Shown: positions 9,885 through 18,957, counted from the stretch's first letter. The stretch is 64,000 nt of DNA from Vibrio maritimus (GCA_000755425.1 BBMT01000007.1:124001-188000), one strand, 5' to 3'. The notes: generated by a model from the sequence alone, not told the origin. Numbers and translations: made by a program.

Positions 9885-10779
9885 CCATTATCAGGCTGTT
9901 TTCCATCGTCCGCTTGGCGGTTTGAAGGTGACGCCTTAGCTCGCCCATCGCCCCAATGTCATCTCGGCTCAGCATCTTGCTTAAGATGGCCATGTGCTCT
10001 TCAATCGCCACCATGTTACGTTTACGCAAGTCGGTATTATCCCATTGATAGTGATAGTGAAATATCATCGAAATGATGTCATAGAATTGATCCATAAATG
10101 GATTGTTAGATGCAGATAGCAGCAACGAGTGAAACTTCTGATCGAGCTCGGAAAACGCGCGAAACTCACTGACCATAGTGTCGCGCAGCTCTCTATGCTC
10201 ATGCAGTAAATACTGCGCCTTTTGCCATCGCTCGTCGCTCAAAGGCAAGTTCATAAAGCGGCTTAAGGCATGGCATTCCAGCATCTCGCGCAGCTCAAAT
10301 AAGCTCGCCGCGTAACCTTTTTCAAATTGAACCATGCGCCAGCGGCCACGGTGGATGTTCTCAATTAGGCTAAAGCGCGAGAAGCGAATGAGGTGTTCAC
10401 GTACCACAGTGGTGGAGCACTTGGACTGTTTTGACAGTTCTAGCTCAGTAAATTCCTGTCCCGGCATCATCTGCTTGGATTTGATGGCGTTATTAAAGAA
10501 CACCTCGAACTGTGCTCGCTGCAGTTCGTTCTCTGATAAAGGGGTGTTGTAGCCATCTTGCTCAGAAGGAGAGCGTTTAATTGTCCACTCCGCATCTTCC
10601 TGCTCAAGCACGCCTTTGTCACATAAGTCATTCATAACGTGTCGAATCGTGGTTCGGCTGACGCTAAACAGATCCGCCAGCGCTGCTTGTGACGGTAACG
10701 GTGAGTCGATGTGGCCAAGCTTAATTGCATCGAGTAACTGATTGGTGGTGGTTTCGCGAAGATTCTTATTTCGCGCCAT
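9871..10779 (-). CDS. lgoR: GntR/FCD regulator with two N-terminal helix-turn-helix domains, LgoR-like
   Basis: The 302-residue protein starts with a GntR winged helix (about residues 28-75, LPSQAALADLFSVSRTTIRH). It continues with a second helix-turn-helix-like segment (about 110-150, FTELELSKQSKCSTTVVREH) and a C-terminal FCD ligand domain (ELREMLECHALSRFMNLP onward). The architecture and many phrases match my memory of E. coli LgoR (YjjM), the L-galactonate regulator. It is divergent from lgoD, as in E. coli. It probably controls lgoD and the uxa/TRAP genes. Candidate sites are the ATAAAAAACAG repeats in both control regions. The match is from recall, not from a search. Confidence 0.82.
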   Translation of the reverse strand: MARNKNLRETTTNQLLDAIKLGHIDSPLPSQAALADLFSVSRTTIRHVMNDLCDKGVLEQEDAEWTIKRSPSEQDGYNTPLSENELQRAQFEVFFNNAIKSKQMMPGQEFTELELSKQSKCSTTVVREHLIRFSRFSLIENIHRGRWRMVQFEKGYAASLFELREMLECHALSRFMNLPLSDERWQKAQYLLHEHRELRDTMVSEFRAFSELDQKFHSLLLSASNNPFMDQFYDIISMIFHYHYQWDNTDLRKRNMVAIEEHMAILSKMLSRDDIGAMGELRRHLQTAKRTMENSLIMEKPA

Positions 10780-10874
10780 GATTGACGTCCTAATCGTTGC
10801 CTTGATTGCAATAAAATACCATTAAAAACCCATCAAGATTGATAGCAAGCACATATTTTAGTGAAAAAAATCCA

Positions 10875-10885
10875 ATAAAAAACAG
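10875..10885. promoter_or_regulatory. Candidate LgoR operator in the lgoR/lgoD intergenic region
   Basis: ATAAAAAACAG here is identical to the tandem repeat at 5328-5349 between uxaA and uxaB. It lies 45 bases upstream of the lgoD ATG. The sharing across two control regions of one pathway is the only evidence. The motif is A-rich, so chance is possible. Confidence 0.35.
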
Positions 10886-10929
10886 TTTAAATACAATTGA
10901 GCTATTCCAAATACGTAAGAGACAAGACA

Positions 10930-11948
10930 ATGAAAACACTAGTATGTGAACAGCCTCATCAAATGCGCTACACCGAAAAAGCGATGCCAACTGTGCTTCC
11001 GAATGAGCTATTGGTTAAGGTGGCTGCAGTGGGAATTTGCGGCACGGATATTCACGCATTTACTGGTAACCAGCCTTTCTTCAGCTACCCGCGTGTTTTG
11101 GGTCATGAGCTTTGTGGTGAAGTGACAGAAATGGGTGCGAGCGTCTCAGGCGATTTCCAAATTGGCGATAAAGTCGCATTGATTCCTTATGTGGCTTGTT
11201 TTGAGTGCCCATCTTGCCTTAGCGGCAAAACCAACTGCTGTGAAAACATTTCTGTGATTGGTGTGCATCAAGATGGCGGCTTCTGTGAGTACCTTTCGGT
11301 ACCTCAATCGAACGTGCTGAAGGTTAACGGCGTTGACAATGAAACCGCAGCTTGATTGAACCGTTCGCAATCAGTGCCCATGCAGTGAGACGTGCTGCGC
11401 TATCGGCAGATGATGCTGTCTTGGTGGTAGGCGCAGGCCCAATCGGTCTTGGCGCAGCTGCTATTGCAGCAGCAGATGGTGCACGTGTTGTCGTAGCAGA
11501 TACGCAAGCAGAGCGTCGCGCGCATGTGGAAAGCGAACTTAAGCTAGCAACGCTCAACCCAATGGATGCAGACTTCCATGAGCAGTTAAAAGCGCAATTT
11601 AACGGTGCGTTGGCTCAAGTGGTCATTGATGCGACAGGTAACCCACACGCGATGAACGGCGCGGTGAATCATATTCGCCATGGTGGCAAGATTGTTTTCG
11701 TTGGTTTGTTTAAAGGCAACCTAGAGATCAGCGACCCTGATTTCCACAAAAAAGAAACCACACTAATGGGCAGCCGAAATGCGACCATGGAAGACTTTAG
11801 CAAAGTGCAGCAGTTGATGGAGCAGGGTAAACTGACGGCCAATATGATGCTCACACATCGTTTCGACTTTGCTACCGTAGGTTTGGATTATCAGAACACC
11901 GTTGTCGACAACAAAGAGTTACTAAAGGGTGTTATCCACTTTGAATAA
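10930..11948 (+). CDS. lgoD: L-galactonate 5-dehydrogenase (zinc alcohol dehydrogenase family), frameshifted
   Basis: LgoD oxidises L-galactonate to D-tagaturonate. The medium-chain dehydrogenase signature is complete. There is the catalytic zinc Cys in GICGTDIHAF and GHELCGE. The structural-zinc cysteine cluster CFECPSCLSGKTNCC is present. The Rossmann motif is VLVVGAGPIGLGAAAIAAAD. The text strongly resembles E. coli LgoD (YjjN) as I recall it, including NQPFFSYPRVLGHE and FVGLFKGNLE. One T is missing at about 11352, where GCAGCTTGATT should read Ala-Ala-Leu-Ile. Restored length is about 339 residues. I chose the ATG at 10930 over a TTG at 10897. It supplies tagaturonate to UxaB. Confidence 0.88.
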
Positions 11949-11991
11949 GGGGTAGGTCTTCGTCTTCAAGCACTATTAGGTATCACATCAG

Positions 11992-12020
11992 AGGTTCAAA
12001 CGCAGTGTTTGAACCTTTTT
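11992..12020 (+). terminator. Rho-independent terminator after lgoD
   Basis: AGGTTCAAAC (11992-12001) pairs with GTTTGAACCT (12007-12016) over a 5-base loop, then T's. It also stands at the 3' end of the convergent small gene at 12029. Confidence 0.85.
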
Positions 12021-12028
12021 ATAAGTGA

Positions 12029-12340
12029 CTACTTAACTAAATATAGATTTGGTCGTCTACGTGGCGGCGCTTTTTGTGGCGGCGTTGGTTGCTCAGCGGC
12101 AGAGACGCTTTCAACGGATTCTGTGGTCACTTTGACTTCTTCGGTATCTGCATTTGGCTGAACAAACAAATGGCGCAAGTTCGCGATACACGCGATTGAT
12201 GCGACAAGAGCAAAGAGTATTGATGGGGCACCATCCAAAATATCCATAAAGAAGATTGCGGCTGCGACAACGACGAGAGAACCGAGAGCGGCGTTGATGT
12301 TTGCTTGGCGAGGCGTACAGCTTGTACTTGTTAATTCCAT
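12029..12340 (-). CDS. Small membrane protein of unknown function
   Basis: A 103-residue product with two closely spaced hydrophobic helices (about residues 19-36, ALGSLVVVAAAIFFM, and 40-56, SILFALVASIACIANL). A charged and proline-rich tail follows, ending PPQKAPPRRRPNLYLVK. I do not recognise a family. The tail is probably cytoplasmic because of its positive charge. It is not close enough to msrQ to argue for an operon; a gap of about 170 bases with no clear feature lies between them. Confidence 0.6.
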   Translation of the reverse strand: MELTSTSCTPRQANINAALGSLVVVAAAIFFMDILDGAPSILFALVASIACIANLRHLFVQPNADTEEVKVTTESVESVSAAEQPTPPQKAPPRRRPNLYLVK

Positions 12341-12512
12341 TTTCTATCACCATCTGTGTCAGTGTTAAAACGACTGCGGACAACGCAATGTTAAAACATT
12401 TGATTCACAAAAAACTTCTGGCTAATCAACAAATACAGAAATCAAATGGCTCAACCGCACACTTTAGCCATTCGGTCATCGCTGCCGTTCAAATCCTTCG
12501 ATAAGCACTCAA

Positions 12513-13116
12513 TCAAGCCTTTACCCCAAGCCGCTTTTTTAGCACTTTCCACCGCGCCGCTAAGAGTAATACAGCGATGAGCATGTAGATGATTGGCTCT
12601 GCCACTTCTGATTTAACTGACCAGTAAAAGTGGATAGCGCTAGTATCGCCGCCAAATAAACCAGTTGTGCAGCTTTTGCCACTTTGAACCAAGCTTGCGC
12701 ATCATGGCTTGTGTCGATGTAACCGATAGCAGTAGCAGAATAATCCAAACAGCAGCACCGACAGTTAGGTACGGTCGTTTTACGATTTCTGATGCGAGTA
12801 GGCTCCAGTCTAACCCAAGATCTAGTGTCGCAAAGGCGATAAGGTGCAACACAGCCCAGAAGAAACTGTAAAGGCCGAGTAACCGTCTCACTCGTACTAA
12901 CAGACCCTGTTTGCTCCATCTTGCTAAAGGTGAAACGAGTAGGGTTAAAAACAGAGTATTGAGCGCACTGATGCCGGTAAAATGAATAATGCTCTGTACT
13001 GGGTCGCCCCCTAAGCTGTCATTGTTGATGGCTATGACTAGTAGAGCAAAAAAGCCGAGTGACACAGTATGAATGAGCACCTTTAGCGCAATGATGGACT
13101 TAGGAGAGAGCTTCAT
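12513..13116 (-). CDS. msrQ: Heme-binding membrane subunit MsrQ, frameshifted
   Basis: MsrQ is the inner-membrane cytochrome that passes electrons from the quinone pool to MsrP. Six hydrophobic helices are visible, with the expected histidines in IHFTGISALN and FFWAVLHLIAFATLD. The C-terminal helix needs two frame changes, after KWQKLH and after YLAAILAL. With both restored the end reads IHFYWSVKSEVAEPIIYMLI and then LLLAARWKVLKKRLG, a typical MsrQ tail, stopping at 12513. The length becomes about 200 residues. The start ATG shares one base with the msrP stop (TAATG), so the two are translationally coupled. Confidence 0.9.
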
Positions 13117-14123
13117 TAATAGAACTTCCTCAAGTCCATATCTTTGTATAGGTGTGCGACCTCTTCTTTATAACCATTAAACATCAAGGTAGGTTGCCTG
13201 CGACTGCTTAATAGGCTTCCTTCACCAATAAAGCGCTCGCTCGCTTGGCTCCATCTTGGGTGATCGACTTGTGGGTTGACGTTGGCATAGAAGCCATACT
13301 CGCTTGGTGCAGAGCGGTTCCAGGTTGTTGGCGGCTCTTTGTCAGTAAGGCGAATACGAACAATGGACTTAATGCTTTTAAAACCGTACTTCCATGGCAC
13401 AACAAGCCTTAGTGGTGCACCGTTTTGCGGGGCAAGCGTTTTGCCGTAAAGTCCAACAGAGATAAGCGTGAGCGGGTTCATCGCTTCATCGAGTCTTAGT
13501 CCCTCGACATAAGGGTAATCAATACTGCTCCATGAGCGTTGAGCGGGAAACTGTTTTGGATCGTAAAGCGTTTCGAATGCCACGTATTTCGCTCCGCTTT
13601 GGGGATCTGCCATTTTAATAAGGTCAGCAAGGGGAAAACCAATCCACGGAATGTTCATCGACCAAGCCTCTACACAGCGAAGTCTGTAGATGCGCTCTTC
13701 AAGTGTAAACTTATTAAAAATGTCATCGTAGTCGAGCTTGATTGGGTTGTTGACCAAGCCATCGATCTCCACTGTCCATGGATCGGTGATAAACTCCGAT
13801 GAGTTGTTAGCTGGATCGGCTTTGTCGGTGCCAAATTCGTAAAAGTTATTGTATTTAAGTACCTTACTTTCTGGTGTTAGCGATAACTTGGCTTGATATT
13901 GCTCGGGCTTAGTGACAGAAAGATCGATTCTAGGGTCAGCTGTTGCTTTGGTTTCACTGGAAGAGAAAATGTCAAAGATGCCCGCCTGTGCATTGGCGGC
14001 AAGTGGCATTCCCACTACGGCAATCCCGAGCTTTTTCAATATCTCACGACGCTCTTTGTACACGGACTCTGGCGTCGCGTCGTTCTCTGATAATGCCCAG
14101 CGATGATTCTTCTTGATTAGCAT
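13116..14123 (-). CDS. msrP: Periplasmic methionine sulfoxide reductase, molybdopterin subunit MsrP
   Basis: MsrP repairs oxidised methionines in periplasmic proteins using a molybdenum cofactor. The 335-residue product has a twin-arginine signal with [10 protein letters not shown] (Arg-Arg at about residues 25-26). The sulfite-oxidase-like domain carries the molybdenum-ligand cysteine in [15 protein letters not shown]. Other family phrases are GFPLADLI and [19 protein letters not shown] place the start at 14123 because GGGGAAG lies just upstream. An in-frame alternative 33 bases earlier lacks such a site. Intact frame. Confidence 0.95.
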   Translation of the reverse strand: MLIKKNHRWALSENDATPESVYKERREILKKLGIAVVGMPLAANAQAGIFDIFSSSETKATADPRIDLSVTKPEQYQAKLSLTPESKVLKYNNFYEFGTDKADPANNSSEFITDPWTVEIDGLVNNPIKLDYDDIFNKFTLEERIYRLRCVEAWSMNIPWIGFPLADLIKMADPQSGAKYVAFETLYDPKQFPAQRSWSSIDYPYVEGLRLDEAMNPLTLISVGLYGKTLAPQNGAPLRLVVPWKYGFKSIKSIVRIRLTDKEPPTTWNRSAPSEYGFYANVNPQVDHPRWSQASERFIGEGSLLSSRRQPTLMFNGYKEEVAHLYKDMDLRKFY

Positions 14124-14310
14124 ACTCTTCCCCTGATGATGCTTGCGTGTTCGCAAGCGACGAATTTGTCGTTTATAGGCTTAATCAGACCGAGTTAGAG
14201 CAAAAAGTCTTTCATTAATTTTGAATCGTTTCTTTGGGATCTGGAAGCGTATCAGGTAGGTCATCAGTATTTAGCTTAAGCGCTTTGCCTAAGTGAGAGG
14301 TTTTGAAACC

Positions 14311-14341
14311 AACACGCCTTTGAAGATAAAGGCGTGTTTTA
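14311..14341. terminator. Hairpin between msrP and the DUF1330 gene
   Basis: AACACGCCTTT (14311-14321) pairs with AAAGGCGTGTT (14328-14338). It lies just beyond the stop of the leftward gene at 14344. The T-run is better on the plus strand. Confidence 0.65.
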
Positions 14342-14343
14342 AG

Positions 14344-14649
14344 TTAAGCCAAGTCGTCTTTCGCTTCGATCAAAGCGTGACGACTGATTGAACCTGCTGT
14401 CCGTGCTTTGAGATGAGGTACATAACCAGGGTCATTCATAAACCCAATCGCGGCCTCTTTTGATGGCCATTCGATGATAATCCTTAATGAAGGCTCTTCA
14501 CCTTCGCCTTCCAGCGGTTCATGGCTATTGGTGCGTGCCAGATACTTACCACCATACTGAGCTACAAGCTTGTTGGCAGGGCCTATGTAATCTGCAACCC
14601 AATCTTGGTTGGTTGGGGTCACTTCAAGTACTGAGTAGTAAGTAGACAT
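14344..14649 (-). CDS. DUF1330 family small protein
   Basis: The 101-residue product has the ferredoxin-like dimeric alpha-beta barrel pattern of DUF1330 proteins. It reads STYYSVLEVTPTNQDWVADY, then YGGKYLARTNSHEPLEGEG, then LRIIIEWPSKEAAIGFMNDP. Members are often annotated only by domain and no reaction is established here. I choose the ATG at 14647-14649 because GGAG stands eight bases upstream. An ATG 18 bases earlier would overlap that site. It stands alone and is divergent from the permease unit. Confidence 0.75.
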   Translation of the reverse strand: MSTYYSVLEVTPTNQDWVADYIGPANKLVAQYGGKYLARTNSHEPLEGEGEEPSLRIIIEWPSKEAAIGFMNDPGYVPHLKARTAGSISRHALIEAKDDLA

Positions 14650-14843
14650 AATCTGCTCCGTTGTCATTTTTGCATTTTGAAGTACGCCAACTCGTGGTTG
14701 GCACGTCCCATAAAGCCTAGGCTCACTTCCAAATTTTGATAAGCAAGCTAAAACCAGAATGTGTTTTTAGATTTTATTGAAATTAAAAGCATCCTTTTTA
14801 AACCCCATACGTGTTGTTCATAGAGACCTATCTAAAGGAACAC

Positions 14844-15851
14844 ATGATGTTGGATGTTTTTACTTGGTTAGCAGATTGGCTTGCCTATTCATTGCTTGGA
14901 CTTTCTCCATCGACGTCGGTGGGCATTGGTGTTCATTTTTTCATTGAAGACACCAGTAAGATTTTGGTGCTTCTTGTTGTGCTGATTTACGTTATCTCTC
15001 TGATACGGGCTGCGCTAAGTACAGAAAAAGTGAGAGATTACCTCCAAGGTAAGCATAGAGGAGTGGGGTATGGTTTAGGGGCGATGTTTGGTGCTGTGAC
15101 GCCTTTTTGTTCTTGTAGCTCAATTCCACTATTTATGGGGTTCGTATCTGCTCGCATCCCTATTGGTATCACGATCGCTTTTCTGATTACCTCACCGCTT
15201 ATCAATGAAGTGGTCGTCATCATGCTTGGCAGCATCCTTGGTATTAAGTTTACGGTTCTTTATGTCGTAACTGGACTCTCTCTGGGCATTCTCGCTGGCA
15301 TTCTGGTGGATGCTCTAAAAGCTCACCGCTGGCTACAACCCTTTCTTGCAAAGGTTTACCTTCAAGGGAGTCCATCAGTCGAACCCAATTGCGCACCTCA
15401 AAGTACGCCTAAGATGACCTTTAAGCAGCGACATCAGTTTGCCGCCAACGAGACGGGTACGATTGTTAAACGTATTTGGAAATGGGTGATTATCGGCGTT
15501 GGGATTGGCGCCTTCATTCATGGTTTTGTGCCCGCCGAGTGGTTTGAACAGAACTTGTCGGATGGTCAGTGGTGGACGGTACCGCTCGCGACGTTGAGTG
15601 CCATACCTATTTATACCAACGCTTCTGGGGTCGTACCCATTATGGCTTCTTTGATTGAAAAAGGAATGCCTTTAGGGACAACCTTAGCATTCTGCATGGG
15701 GGCGGTAGCCGTGAGTCTGCCTGAATTTATGATGCTGAAACAAGTCATGCAGTATCGCTTTCTGGCGTTAATTGTTGGCTACTTGTTTATTGCGATTTCC
15801 ATCGTGGGTGGGTATTTAATGCTTATTACTAATGTGATTAATTGGAGTTAA
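14844..15851 (+). CDS. Permease of the UPF0718/ArsP type
   Basis: This membrane protein of about 335 residues has about eight helices and the family hallmark PFCSCSSIPLFMGF (cysteines near residue 90), repeated in weaker form as SAIPIYTNASGVVPIM in the second half. A cytoplasmic loop rich in charged residues splits the halves. Some relatives (ArsP) export organoarsenicals; others have unknown cargo. The start at 14844 follows AAAGGAA. It is followed three bases later by a thioredoxin-like gene and then an ECF sigma gene, so a thiol or metalloid stress role is plausible but inferred. Confidence 0.8.
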   Translation: MMLDVFTWLADWLAYSLLGLSPSTSVGIGVHFFIEDTSKILVLLVVLIYVISLIRAALSTEKVRDYLQGKHRGVGYGLGAMFGAVTPFCSCSSIPLFMGFVSARIPIGITIAFLITSPLINEVVVIMLGSILGIKFTVLYVVTGLSLGILAGILVDALKAHRWLQPFLAKVYLQGSPSVEPNCAPQSTPKMTFKQRHQFAANETGTIVKRIWKWVIIGVGIGAFIHGFVPAEWFEQNLSDGQWWTVPLATLSAIPIYTNASGVVPIMASLIEKGMPLGTTLAFCMGAVAVSLPEFMMLKQVMQYRFLALIVGYLFIAISIVGGYLMLITNVINWS

Positions 15852-15854
15852 ACT

Positions 15855-16091
15855 ATGAAAACAATTCAAGTATACGGTTCAGGTTGCCGCAACTGCCAGG
15901 TGACCGCACAACGTATTGTGGATGTTGCACAATCTCTCGGGCAAGACGTGGAAGTGGAAAAAGTGACGAGTCTTGAAGCGATCATGAAAGCGGGGGTGAT
16001 GAGCACGCCTGGAGTCGGTGTTGAAGGTATCGTTCGCCACACAGGATCAGTGCCAACTGTGGAACAAGTCCAAGCCATGCTGGTGTCGTAA
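15855..16091 (+). CDS. Small thioredoxin/glutaredoxin-like protein with CxxC
   Basis: The 78-residue protein matches the minimal thioredoxin-fold family found next to UPF0718 permeases. The redox motif GCRNC (Cys11 and Cys14) is followed by a helix, and the cis-proline loop is STPGVGVEG. A GGAG site precedes the start and overlaps the permease end. It probably exchanges disulfides or carries a metal or metalloid to the permease. The pairing of these two genes is common, whereas the partner reaction is not known. Confidence 0.8.
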   Translation: MKTIQVYGSGCRNCQVTAQRIVDVAQSLGQDVEVEKVTSLEAIMKAGVMSTPGVGVEGIVRHTGSVPTVEQVQAMLVS

Positions 16092-16157
16092 CGGTATAGA
16101 GTATTCTGCGCTACTTGGGTTGCCAGGTGGCGTAATTGATTGAGAAAGGTTGAGATA

Positions 16158-16676
16158 ATGAAGTGCTTAATGACGGCTTGGGATAACACGGAAGCGATGT
16201 TGTATGCTTGGCTGCTGAAACAAACTAAAAGCCAGCATGAAACGGAAGATATTATGCAGGAAGTGTTTCTTAAAGCGATGAGTCATAGCGAACGATTTTG
16301 CTCTTTGTCTGATGGTAAAGCGTGGATTTTTAAAGTAGCGAAAAACCACCTGATAGACCGTTTAAGAAAAAAGATTGAGCTCGAGTCGATCGATGACCTT
16401 CAGTCTCCAGAATCAGCGACACCCGTCATGACTCAGTTGCAGACCTGCTTACCGCGAATCTTGCCTAAAATGTCTGATAGCGATCGACATATCATTGAAG
16501 TTTGCGATTTAAACGGGGGGACGCAAGCTGACTATGCCAAAACACAAGGTTTGACTCTACCAGCAACGAAAGCGCGGCTTCGCCGCGCTCGTATTGAATT
16601 AAAACAAAAGCTGATTAGTGAGTGTCAGGTTGTGCAGGACAATTCGGGAGTGTGCTGTTTTAAGCGCGCTCAATGA
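16158..16676 (+). CDS. ECF-type RNA polymerase sigma factor, SigZ-like
   Basis: A 172-residue sigma factor with region 2 (ETEDIMQEVFLKAMSHSERF, then DGKAWIFKVAKNHLIDRLRK) and region 4 (GGTQADYAKTQGLTLPATKA). The C-terminal tail ends with NSGVCCFKRAQ. This vicinal cysteine pair could be a redox or metal sensor. No anti-sigma gene is next to it. I use the ATG at 16158; a TTG at 16140 is in frame. Position after the permease and thioredoxin-like genes suggests that it controls them. The last seven bases overlap the convergent glutathione synthetase gene. Confidence 0.82.
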   Translation: MKCLMTAWDNTEAMLYAWLLKQTKSQHETEDIMQEVFLKAMSHSERFCSLSDGKAWIFKVAKNHLIDRLRKKIELESIDDLQSPESATPVMTQLQTCLPRILPKMSDSDRHIIEVCDLNGGTQADYAKTQGLTLPATKARLRRARIELKQKLISECQVVQDNSGVCCFKRAQ

Positions 16677-18100
16677 GCCTCGTATGCAAGGGAGTCTAGG
16701 ACGCCTAATCCACTATGTACACCGCCTTCGGTGGTCGTTGATGCTTTACTTCGCACCAAATAGCCAGCATATCCACCATCTGCAGTCACCGGCTTGCCAT
16801 CTAAGTGAACCGTGAAAAGTCCCAGTTCACTAATTAGGTCATCGACGGTATCTGCCACACCCTCTCTTACTACGAGAGCTGGCGTTCGTCTTGGTGCTGG
16901 GCGAACTCGTCGCATCAGCGCCCAAGTCTCATATTGAACTGGGGTCAGTTGTTGCAATTTTCGAGGAATATCCTCGCCAAAAATACAGTGTCCGCCGCCT
17001 TCTCCTTGGTTTTTGAGCACCCAATTGTCGACATCTTCAGTGCAGATAAAGTCGTAGCTTTCCTCATTCACCAGCCTCATGTCACCTAGGAGACCTTTTA
17101 CGCGCTCAGCCTGCTGCAAGGTGAGATCGAAACGTGTCAGTTGCTCAGCCGTCATCGACGTGAGTAGTGTTTGCACTCGCTTACTGGTGGCGAGTTGCTG
17201 GCTCACTGTCGCATTGACGGCAACTTTATGTTGCTCAATGAAAATACGCGTGTTCATTAAGGTATCACAGCACTTTTTGCTATCCAGATCATGCGCGGCG
17301 TAATCACAATATTGATAACCCGCTCGTAAATAGACCACATCAATACCGCCAACACCATCGAGTATTAGGCGCTCATTTTCTCCGGTGGTCAGTGAGCTAT
17401 GTAGCTGTTTGAAGGTGCGTCGATAGGTTTCAATACCCATCTCACGCAACTGCTGTTCGAGCAAGAACTGATCGAAAATGTTGTCCTCATTTTCTTGCAC
17501 CACCATTAAAAATTTAGCGCGGTCTTGTTCTTCAGTTTGCGCTTTAATGCTCTGCGCTGCATGCACAATTCCCTCGGCTAAACGGGTGATGGCCAAGTTC
17601 TCGATAAGTTTTGCATGCGGGTTTTCGTTCCAGTTGCTAAACGCACTTGGAGATTGCTTTTGCAGATAGCGATGAAGTTCATGAGTACGCTGCCCAAACG
17701 GCCCCATGCCTGCTGCAATGCCATTAAACTCAATAAGTTGTGGTCCCAGCTCTTGGTCGTCCATAAAATCTGTGCGCATCATGAGCAGCGGCGTACGTTT
17801 GGCATTGCCTTTTTGGTGAATCGCTTTGTGCATCGCAAGTAGCTCACGGAAAAACGCATCGCCTTGGGCAACGGGTTCAATCGCTTCTTGAAGAAACTGA
17901 TGATTTTCAGCCACCGCGTTGATCAATTGACCAAAGATAGGCGCTGATTCACGAAGTGCATTGAAGCGGGCTTCGGAAATCGTTGCAGGCGTGAGGCTTA
18001 CGGCAGCATGTTTGCTGCTTCCTGGCGTCGCTTTTAACATGACATTGTGGGTCATCATCCAGTTGATGGCATCTTGGATAGCAAGTGTTGGGGTGTTCAT
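16670..18100 (-). CDS. Glutathione synthetase of the eukaryotic type
   Basis: The enzyme joins gamma-glutamylcysteine and glycine with ATP. The 476-residue product does not look like bacterial GshB (about 315 residues). It follows the eukaryotic family instead. There is LIEFNGIAAGMGPFGQRT in the N-terminal half. The glycine-rich ATP loop is VLKNQGEGGGHCIFGED (about residues 361-377). Next come LISELGLFTVHLDGK and the closing phrase LVRSKASTTTEGGVHSGLGV, equivalent to the C-terminal lid of human and yeast synthetases. The frame is intact. It is divergent from ahpC, which suits a role in peroxide defence. Origin by horizontal transfer is possible; similar genes do occur in some proteobacteria. 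Confidence 0.85.
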   Translation of the reverse strand: MNTPTLAIQDAINWMMTHNVMLKATPGSSKHAAVSLTPATISEARFNALRESAPIFGQLINAVAENHQFLQEAIEPVAQGDAFFRELLAMHKAIHQKGNAKRTPLLMMRTDFMDDQELGPQLIEFNGIAAGMGPFGQRTHELHRYLQKQSPSAFSNWNENPHAKLIENLAITRLAEGIVHAAQSIKAQTEEQDRAKFLMVVQENEDNIFDQFLLEQQLREMGIETYRRTFKQLHSSLTTGENERLILDGVGGIDVVYLRAGYQYCDYAAHDLDSKKCCDTLMNTRIFIEQHKVAVNATVSQQLATSKRVQTLLTSMTAEQLTRFDLTLQQAERVKGLLGDMRLVNEESYDFICTEDVDNWVLKNQGEGGGHCIFGEDIPRKLQQLTPVQYETWALMRRVRPAPRRTPALVVREGVADTVDDLISELGLFTVHLDGKPVTADGGYAGYLVRSKASTTTEGGVHSGLGVLDSLAYEAH

Positions 18101-18272
18101 TATTCGTACCTATAACCTGGCAATGGTTGACGCTTTTCATCTTCGTGGATGATGGCTTGATTGATGACGCCAGTCGAAATAAAACTAAGGTTAACTACAT
18201 TTCCAATAAAGTCGAAATAATACTGCCAATTTTTAGGTTGTCAACATCGATAGCTAAAGCCAATCACTATTG

Positions 18273-18309
18273 ATAGAAAATACCAATTGAATAGATAGGC
18301 ACAGACGAA
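18273..18309 (+). promoter_or_regulatory. OxyR-type binding site upstream of ahpC copy 1
   Basis: Four tetranucleotides at 7-base spacing: ATAG (18273), CAAT (18284), ATAG (18295) and CGAA (18306). This follows the ATAG-N7-CTAT-N7-ATAG-N7-CTAT layout of OxyR sites, with two half-sites degenerate. The same layout occurs before copy 2. Confidence 0.7.
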
Positions 18310-18400
18310 TTTTCAAAAACACGCTCTCATTGCAATATGTATCCATCGGCGCAGGACAGTGCCACACCAGATAACAAGACCAGATTGAGAGAGTAAAATT

Positions 18401-18957
18401 ATGATCAACACGACTATCAAGCCATTTTCAGCAACAGCATTCAAACAAGGCGAATTCGTAGAAATCACAGAGCAAGACGTGAAAGGTAAGTGGCTGTATT
18501 CTTCTTCTACCCAGCAGACTTCACATTCGTGTGCCCAACAGAGCTTGGCGACCTTGCAGACCACTATGCAGAACTTCAAGAGCGCGGCGTAGAAGTTTAC
18601 TCAGTATCAACAGACACGCACTTCACTCACAAAGCGTGGCACGACAGCTCAGACACTATCGGTAAGATCAACTACTACATGGTTGGCGACCAAACAGGCA
18701 CTATCACTAACAACTTCGGTGTGATGCGTGAAGGTCAAGGCCTAGCAGACCGTGCTACTTTCCTAGTTGACCCTGAAGGTGTTATTCAAGCAATGGAAAT
18801 CACAGCAGAAGGCATCGGCCGTGACGCAGAAGACCTAATGCGTAAAGTGAAAGCAGCACAATACGTAGCAGCTAATCCAGGTGAAGTTTGCCCAGCGAAA
18901 TGGAAAGAAGGTGAAGAAACACTCGCTCCATCTCTAGACCTAGTTGGTAAAATCTAA
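18401..18957 (+). CDS. ahpC: Alkyl hydroperoxide reductase peroxiredoxin AhpC, copy 1, frameshifted
   Basis: This typical 2-Cys peroxiredoxin reduces peroxides. It has the peroxidatic Cys in DFTFVCPTE (near residue 47) and the resolving Cys in PGEVCPAKW (near 166). The gene is 557 bases, exactly one short of the 558-base copy at 26808. Comparison places the loss at 18491-18493, where GGG reads GG. With it restored the protein differs from copy 2 only at residue 18 (Glu here, Asp there), although many silent sites differ. No ahpF follows this copy. It has its own OxyR-type site and a downstream hairpin. Confidence 0.93.

Noticed and set aside
16158..16676. The ECF sigma factor as partner of the convergent glutathione synthetase
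   Set aside because: The genes overlap by seven bases at their 3' ends only, which gives no regulatory link; the upstream permease is the better partner.
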